Of a stretch of DNA of 64,000 bases, positions 57,934 to 64,000 are shown piece by piece. This DNA is from Alopecurus myosuroides (Eukaryota; Streptophyta; Magnoliopsida; Poales; Poaceae), in contig CM054059.1 of the NCBI GenBank assembly GCA_028641055.1, positions 111,674,263 through 111,738,262 on the forward strand, read 5' to 3'. The position numbers and the translations under genes were made by a program. Under the pieces are notes generated by a model. The model did not search any database. It was not told the DNA's origin and worked only from the letters and a program-made list of their open reading frames with translations. Numbering within the stretch: the stretch's first letter is position 1; each line of letters opens with the position of its first letter.

Positions 57934-58909
57934 CCACCTCATATTCTTTGAAATCTCTACTCTTGTATTCAAGGAATCTCATTTTAGTGATGGCTTTCGT
58001 TCTAATGTTTATAAATCCTATTTATATTTTTCCTAGACTTGTATTAGACCTATATAATGCAATTCCGAAGCCTGAAAATCTATTGGATGAATATTCGTAT
58101 TATTTATTTTCTTTTGAATAATTATGGTTTTAATCGTAAATCTTAAATAAAACAAGTTTAAAACATCAAAATGAAAAAATAACTTTGGATCTTTCTTAGT
58201 CACACCAAAATGAAGCTTTGGTGGATTTTGACCTTATTTGAGTTCCAAAGGTTTGAAACTCATCTCATTATCTTGAACTCTCTACTAGACTGTTCAAGAT
58301 ATCACATGTTACACAAGGCTTTTTCGTTCCATTCTTTATAAGACAGGTTTATATTTTTTTTTCTCGTTACTATATGACATAACACTACTATGTGCGTCGG
58401 CAATATATTTTTTCGATTTTTTTTGAATTATGTATGCTCATTTCAAGCTTGGTCAACCCTCTGTTTGACCACCCGAAAAGCTTCTAGAAGGAAACACAGA
58501 GATTCGACCTGGGCTGTTGGATCGACGCCTTCTAGAAGGAATCGTGCATCGGACGGATGCGCTCGCAGCCACAGCGATCCGCGAGACGCTCGTTCTACGC
58601 TCTGATTGGTTGGTACGTTGGCCACAGGGATCGATGGTTCTACATATGATTTCTTTGCTGTTAAGTATTAAACCATGTTATTTAAATAAAAAAATATAAT
58701 GAAACTTCATATTTACTACAGCGATGATTTTTATCAGTTTTACATATGATTTTTCTATTAAACCATGTTATTTAAATAAAAAATAAAAAATAGAAGAATT
58801 ATTCAAAACATAATGAAACTTCAGATTTACACTATACATGTAGAATAGATGTCTAGGAAATTCATTTGGTTGATTTAGAAAATATGCCAAAAAATGTTGA
58901 AGCACAAAT
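57934..58909. other. AT-rich spacer between the two arrays
   Basis: No gene is recognised. A GC-richer patch at 58440-58640 has two copies of CTTCTAGAAGGAA about 50 bp apart. Confidence 0.6.
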
Positions 58910-60182
58910 GGGGGTATTTACCCTAGCTTCGGACCTCATTTGAAGCACATTTCTCACGAGAATTGAGCGATGGTTGCAAATGAGCATAAATAATTCAAAA
59001 CAAATCAAAATGACATGAATCCAACGCACAACGTTGTTATATGTGATATAGTTGCTCCTCAAATTTCTATGGATAATTTTGGCAAGGTCGAATTTTTCAT
59101 GAAATTATAAACGGGGGTGTTTACCCTAGCTTCGGACCTCATTTGAAGCACATTTCTCACGAGAATTGAGCGATGGTTGCAAATGAGCATAAATAATTCA
59201 AAAAAAAATCAAAATGGCATGAATCCAACGCACAATGTTGTTATATGTGATATAGTTGCTCCTCAAATTTGTTTGGATAATTTTGGCAAGGTCAAATTTT
59301 TCATGAAATTATAAACGGGGGTATTTACCCTAGCTTCGGACCTCATTTGAAGCACATTTCTCACGAGAATTGAGCGATGGTTGCAAATGAGCATAAATAA
59401 TTCAAAAAAATTCAAAATGACATGAATCCAACGCACAATGTTGTTATATGTGATATAGTTGCTCCTCAAATTTGTTTGGTTAATTTTGGCAAGGTCGAAT
59501 TTTTCATGAAATTATAAACGGGGGTATTTACCCTAGCTTCGGACCTCATTTGAAGCACATTTCTCACGAGAATAGAGCGATGGTTTTAAATGAGCATAAA
59601 TAATTCATAAAAAAAATAAAACTGACATGAATCCAACCCACAGTGTTGTTATATGTGATATAGTTGCTCCTCAAATTTATTTGGTTAATTTTGGCAAGGT
59701 CGATTTTTTCATGAAATTTCAAACGGGGATGTCTACCCTAGCTTCAGACCTCATTTGGAACACATTTCTCACGAGAATAGAGCGATGGTTTCAAATGAGC
59801 ATAAATAATTCAAAAAAAATATCAAAATGACATGAATCCAATGCACAGTGTTGTTATATGTGATATAGTTGCTCCTCAAATTGGTTTGGATCGGATAATT
59901 TTTACAAGGTCGATTTTTTCATGAAATTTCAAACGGGGGTATTTACCCTAGCTTCAGACCTCATTTGAAGCACATTTCTCATGAGAATAGAGCGATGGTT
60001 TCAAATGAGCATAAATTATTAAAAAAAATCAAAATGACATGAATCCAACACACAATGTTGTTATATGTGATATAGTTGCTCCTCAAATTTATTTGGATAA
60101 TTTTGGCAAGGTCGAATCTTTCATGAAATTTGAAACGGGGGTGTGTACTCTAGCTTCAGACCTCATTTGAAGCACATTTGCC
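58910..60182 (+). repeat. Tandem array of about seven units of 203-210 bp
   Basis: Units start GGGGGTATTTACCCTAGCTT at about 58910, 59113, 59317, 59520, 59725, 59936 and 60136 (last partial). They contain CTCATTTGAAGCACATTTCT, CACGAGAAT(T/A)GAGCGATGG and TTGGCAAGGTCGA. Similar motifs occur in grass DNA-transposon subterminal regions, in my recollection. Noncoding. Confidence 0.9.
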
Positions 60183-60472
60183 CAAAAATTTGGAATGACT
60201 TAGTTCAACATCATACAACATTATTCAAACATTCTTTTCGCTTTTAATCTACATTCTGGCTCGTGATTTTGTTCAGAAATACTCAAAATTAATTAAAAAC
60301 GCGAACTCGTTGAAATAGGCTCAAATTCATAGATTCGACGATAGTTTTACAGAAAGCTAGACGGCATAATTTAACTAAAAACATTGAAAAAACTTAAAAA
60401 AAAAACTACGGTTGGCCGAGGCTCGCCGCGATCACCCGGCCCGGTCGTCGCCCTCCTCCTAGACGTCGTCCT
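60183..60472. other. Spacer right of the 203 bp array
   Basis: AT-rich, ending near a GC-rich patch at 60410-60470 at the end of the following ORF. Nothing recognised. Confidence 0.5.
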
Positions 60473-61159
60473 CTACTCCTCTTCCTCGTCGTCCTCATCG
60501 TTGTCGTCGTAGGCCAGCATGTTGGAGGGCCCCGCCTTGTGGTCGTTCTTGGCTAAGGGTGATGGGTTCGCCAGCGTAGCGATCGCATGCCGCTCCGCTC
60601 TGCCTCGGATCCGCAGCCGGTGCAGCTGCGCCTGCTCGGAGGGATGGCGGCGGTCCCGCCTCTCGCTCTGCAGGGCAGCCTTGCGCCGGTCGCTCTCGTA
60701 CAACGCGACGACCGCCTGCTGCTCATCCGACGTCGCGGTTGCGGCGAGCTGCCGGTAGACCTGGCGCTCCGCCTGCTCCCTCTGGTGGGTCTCCAGGGAT
60801 GCACGAAGAGCGGCAGCCTCGGCCGCTGCCGCCGCCTCCTTGAGCCAGGAGCGGACCGTGTGGAACGCCTCCTTGTTTCGCCATGTTTCGAACGAGTAGA
60901 CGGCGGCTTGCTGCTCGGGCCAGATAGGCTGCCTCCTCCTGAGCCTCCTCCAGCGCTGCGCCCCCTGCGGCGGCTCCTGCTCGGGCGCCGCCTCCTCCTG
61001 CGGCGGCTCCTGCTCGGGCGCCGCCTCCTCCTGCGGCTGCTGCTCGTTCTCCTCGTAGAAGAACTCGTTGTCGCTATCGGCGTGACTGTGGCCCCGCATC
61101 GCGGCCGCGGGGCGGCAGTACAACGGCGAGTTGCGGTTTGCACGGAGCCGGCGAGGCAT
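60473..61159 (-). CDS. Charged 228-residue protein in the Mutator-like element
   Basis: A minus-strand ORF starting MPRRLRANRNSPLYC at 61159; the open frame extends to an ATG at 61321, but a TATA-like TACAAAAGG on the minus strand (about 61257-61265) puts transcription start between the two, so I chose the inner ATG. Layout: basic N-terminus, acidic Gln/Glu/Pro repeats (EEAAPEQEPPQ twice), a WRNKEAFHTVRSWLKEA segment, an Ala/Arg/Glu probable coiled coil, and an acidic end (DDNDEDDEEEE). No known domain. Like the 136-residue ORF it is GC-rich, highly charged, free of stops and adjacent to an end of the element. Confidence 0.55.
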   Translation of the reverse strand: MPRRLRANRNSPLYCRPAAAMRGHSHADSDNEFFYEENEQQPQEEAAPEQEPPQEEAAPEQEPPQGAQRWRRLRRRQPIWPEQQAAVYSFETWRNKEAFHTVRSWLKEAAAAAEAAALRASLETHQREQAERQVYRQLAATATSDEQQAVVALYESDRRKAALQSERRDRRHPSEQAQLHRLRIRGRAERHAIATLANPSPLAKNDHKAGPSNMLAYDDNDEDDEEEE

Positions 61160-61504
61160 CGTCTCGGGGTGTCTAGGTGGAAATGCAGCGATGAGAGCGA
61201 GTGCGGTGAGGGCGAGATTAACGGCTAGAATGGGGAGAGCGGCAAGCGGCGAGGGGCCTTTTGTAGCGCGTGACGTTACTCCGGCAGTCTTTGACCGACG
61301 CGGGGCCCGCGGTTTTCCCACGCGTCGCTGAACCTAGCGGGAAGATTGGGTGTGGACTATTCAAACTGCGCGGTCCCACCTGTAAGCTCCGGACGGTTTC
61401 AACGAAATTGGCAGTCCCACCCGGACCCACTTCGCGAAACGGAGTCTGACTCCTCGGACCCACTTCGCGGAGCGGATTCGACTCCAAACTTACCGTTCCG
61501 GCCT

Positions 61505-61610
61505 CTCCATAGTAGTTGCGCACGGACTAGGGGCAAAACTGAGCACCATTCGGCGCTAGGGGTAAAACTGAGTAGAAGTGGTCCGCTGTGGGCAATTCGA
61601 TAAATAACCC
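61505..61610 (-). repeat. Right terminal inverted repeat of the Mutator-like element
   Basis: Complementary to 52653-52760 with mismatches, strongest over the CTCAGTTTTACCCCTAGCG block. Confidence 0.8.
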
Positions 61611-61619
61611 TTTATGATA
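61611..61619. repeat. 9 bp target-site duplication of the Mutator-like element, right copy
   Basis: TTTATGATA, identical to 52644-52652. Confidence 0.9.
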
Positions 61620-62929
61620 TGCTTTCTAGAACCTGGGTATATCAGCGATGAACTGCTATCTTTTGTGACATGGTATGTTGATGAGTTGTGTGTGTTTGTA
61701 TGAGAAACTCATCTTATGTGTTGTTCAACTGAACACATGTGATGCCAACATACATTTGGCTAGCTTGTACACTGGGATCCAGAACGTTAACACTTATACA
61801 AACTTGTTCGAAACTAATCTAAACTCCCATTGGAGACAAAGGATGGGATCTAAGAAATAATTTACTCTTTTTGATAGTGCCAAAAAAGTCTGTGAAACTA
61901 TGCTCAGTCTAGGCAGTTAAAATTGTACGCACTTGCAATGGACCCGAGGCCTGATTTTCCCTTGCACTCCTCACCTCTCCAACTGCTCGTTGTGCATATA
62001 GGACTAGAACAAAATATTTTGCATCACAAGATAAATTGTCCCATAAGATGGCCGCCACCGAAAGTATAGTTGCATGCAAAGTAGTATATTTTTTTCCAAG
62101 AAAAGAGAGGAATTTCTTTTAAAGAAAGAAGAACTAGACCGCGTGTGAATACCCCGAGGACCGGTTTACACCCTCTATAGAGCTTGTGGAACCCTCATTC
62201 GTCTCGTGGATCCACGTGATGCTGGGGACCTCGACATCGTCCCTCCATTAGAAGTATCGCGTTTGGAGACACGGTGTGAGGTTTCCCAATTTTTCCTCCA
62301 GTGCTCGCCGTTGTTCAAGCTTGTTGTTTCAGAGGCGCAATGTACCCCATCGCCGTGTTGTCTCTCGGGACCGACCAATTCCCGCCATCAACTTGGCACC
62401 TCCTTTAGGCATCAAAGGTGAATGGTGCATTGACAAGTAAAGTTCAGTTATGACCGACATCTGTTGAGACGCCACGATGTTGCTTAGTTTAGGACATGTT
62501 GTTTTGTTTGTAGTTTTGGTATCGGGGGTGGTTGTCTTCGGACTAGCCGCGCGTGGAGTGTGTACTAAACTCGTTGTTCGCAGCGAGTTGTAGTTGTTAT
62601 ACTCTATTGATTTGTTTTGTATTTTTTTGAACATGTAAAACTCTTCTTATCTGTCAATTCATCGAAATGTAAAGATTTACGTTTTCGCGAAAAAACTATG
62701 GTAGTATTAAGGATGATATTAAAAATCTAGTTCATGTTGTCAAAATCGGAGAAACCTAGGAGGAACCTTTCTTAAGAGTGGAAAAGGGATAAACTATGTA
62801 CCTAAGTGACATATGAGATTGTTGAATTGGCTTTTGCCAGTGAGGAAAATGTGGTGGAGCTTTTACATACCAGTCCTAATAAGACTCAGTTAATAAAACC
62901 CACTAACAAAATAGTTAACTATGCACTCC
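61620..62929. other. Unassigned sequence between the Mutator-like and copia elements
   Basis: Short frames only. The stretch 62180-62640 has a gene-like GC content ending in a T-rich tail with TTTGAACATG, perhaps an untranslated region or a LINE end, but no domain is seen. The first part, beginning CTAGAACCTGGG, may continue the 3' region of the small gene fragment at 51906-52573. Confidence 0.4.
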
Positions 62930-63169
62930 TACTTTCATGGTGGAAGAAAAGGTCTCTCAGAAAATTATAAGGGATGAAGGAGTTAGCTTTATTGGTCTTG
63001 TGAGTGTCAAATCGACTGAAGTGTTTCTACTCGGTACCACATACCGAGCCGCGTGATTCTATTTATATTAGAGGAGCATTGCGGCTCAAGAAATTACAAG
63101 GAAAGAGTCCTAGAGGGGTTCAAGTCGTTTATATCACAACCGACTTGAGTACAATTGTTACGTCTAATA
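62930..63169 (-). repeat. 3' LTR of a Ty1/copia element (left limit approximate)
   Basis: On the minus strand it starts TATTAGACGTAACAATTG (probably TGTTAGACG originally), has a TATA-like AATATAAATAG and a poly(A)-signal-like CAATAAAGC, placed correctly just after pol. I could not fix the CA end or a target duplication. Confidence 0.5.
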
Positions 63170-63226
63170 CCCTGCCTTAATCACAACTTACAATAAGTTG
63201 AGACTATGTTTAAATTCCTCAAAATT

Positions 63227-64000
63227 TCAAAGTGGCAATGGTTTAGTAAACCCATCAGCCACTTGATCTTTAGAAGGGATAAAACGAATTTCTAATTGCT
63301 TCTTTAAGACTCTCTCTCTAACAAAATGGAAATATATCTCAATGTGTTTAGCACGTGCATGGAAAACAGGATTGGCTGATAGATATGTTGCTCCCAAATT
63401 ATCACACCATAAACACGGTGCTTGTCGCAACTTAATCCCACGCTCCTTAAGAAGGGATTGAAGCAAATAAATTCTGGTGTAGCATTGGCAAGTTATTTAT
63501 ATTTAGTTTCAGTACTTGATCTAGACACTGTTGCTTGCTTCTTGGCACTCCAAGATATGAGATTAGGACCAAGAAAAATTGCAAATCCTCCTACTGACCG
63601 TCTATCATCAAGACAGCCTGCCCAATCAGAATCAGAAAATGTACTAACCAACATGGAGGGAGACTTGTTAAAAGTCAAACCAACACTAACTGTGCCTTTG
63701 ATATAACGTAATATACGTTTAGCAGCAGTCCAATGGAGTGTAGTAGGAGCATGTAAATACTGACAAACCTTGTTGACAGCATATGAGATATCAGGACGTG
63801 TAAGAGTCAAATATTGCAATGCTCCAACCATGCTTCTATAATGTGTACTATCCTCGGGTCCCAATAATGTACCTTCATGAGCTGTGACCTTCTCTGAAGA
63901 GGATAATGGAGTTGGAGCGGGTTTTGCATGTGTCATATTCACACGTGCAAGCACATCTCGAGCATATTTTGGTTGATGCAAAACAAGACCATCAATAGTG
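63227..64000 (-). pseudogene. 3' end of a Ty1/copia pol (reverse transcriptase end and RNase H), runs off the window
   Basis: Minus-strand frames 63981-63493 and 63466-63227. The first contains [48 protein letters not shown] and [20 protein letters not shown], all typical of copia reverse transcriptase/RNase H, then SSTETKYK followed by TAA. The second contains [33 protein letters not shown] and [14 protein letters not shown], the conserved C-terminus. The stop at 63493-63495 falls in the normally open SSTEAEYKAL region, so this copy is inactive. The rest of the element lies beyond the right edge. Confidence 0.9.

Larger units (their letters stand above)
52653..61610. mobile_element. Mutator-like DNA transposon, non-autonomous, 8.96 kb
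   Basis: Imperfect terminal inverted repeats of about 100 bp (GGGATATTTA... at left; the complement of the right end starts GGGTTATTTA). The most conserved part is CTCAGTTTTACCCCTAGCG, followed by GCCGAAT and CTCAGTTTTGCCCCTA. The flanking 9 bp duplication is perfect, so the insertion is well supported. No MURA-like transposase is visible in any frame. The interior holds two minus-strand ORFs near the ends (53400-53810 and 60473-61159) and two tandem arrays. An element of this type carrying nontransposase ORFs fits the Pack-MULE concept, but whether the ORFs derive from host genes is untested. Confidence 0.85.

Noticed and set aside
54723..60182. CRISPR-like array
   Set aside because: Whole units repeat without unique spacers and the window is plant nuclear DNA.
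60587..61228. 213-codon plus-strand ORF with many Leu and Arg
   Set aside because: Shadow of the charged minus-strand ORF at 60473-61159; stretches such as LLLGRRLLLRRLLLG are complements of Glu/Pro/Gln repeats.
62206..62421. 71-codon plus-strand ORF (MDPRDAGDLDIVPPLEVS...)
   Set aside because: Gene-like composition but no recognisable domain, no splice structure or promoter, and it is overlapped by a minus-strand frame of similar length.

Overview
This is a window of nuclear DNA from a grass, most likely of the wheat/barley tribe (Triticeae) or a close relative. I infer that from the dense nesting of large gypsy LTR retrotransposons, a repeat bounded TGATACGT...CATCA of a kind I know from Triticeae genomes, and a long-terminal-repeat chromovirus with 4.1 kb LTRs. 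I found no convincing intact host gene. Nearly all recognisable sequence is mobile DNA, and target-site duplications fix the boundaries of four elements exactly.

Left part, 1-15830. Positions 1-1870 look like the truncated LTR of a gypsy element. They are followed by a 1.4 kb LTR-type repeat (1871-3265) and unclassified sequence. Element A (3947-14635, minus strand, target duplication CGTTC, 479 bp LTRs with 5 differences) is a Tat-type gypsy element. It lacks gag, has pol with one TAG stop, and carries on its opposite (plus) strand a six-exon antisense gene (5557-8742) with its own TATA box and no visible lesion. Its flank continues at 14641-15830.

Middle, about 15870-51900, is a three-level nest. 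An old, decayed L1-type LINE (15870-16319 plus 45798-51900) is split by element B. Element B (16320-45797, target duplication AACTC) is a chromodomain gypsy element with 4.15 kb LTRs, an extra ORF before gag, and a broken gag-pol. Element B is itself split inside its RNase H by element C. Element C (24701-39890, target duplication GTAAT, 875 bp LTRs about 2% diverged) is a 15.2 kb Tat-type element with gag-pol interrupted by three TAG codons and a degenerate antisense gene related in position and design to that of element A.

Right part, 51900-64000. A fragment of a small possible membrane-protein gene is followed by a Mutator-like element (52653-61610) with a perfect 9 bp target duplication, TTTATGATA. 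It has no transposase, but carries two open minus-strand ORFs beside its ends and two tandem arrays (nine 348 bp units; about seven 203 bp units). The window ends in the 3' part of a Ty1/copia element on the minus strand.

How the genes work together: each retrotransposon supplies the usual Gag, protease, reverse transcriptase, RNase H and integrase functions for copying itself, but every gag-pol here is broken. The most interesting material is accessory: the antisense genes of elements A and C, a candidate spliced acidic peptide inside two unrelated LTRs, the pre-gag ORF of element B, and the two ORFs of the Mutator-like element. All functional statements rest on motif reading by eye. No alignment, database search or expression data was available.
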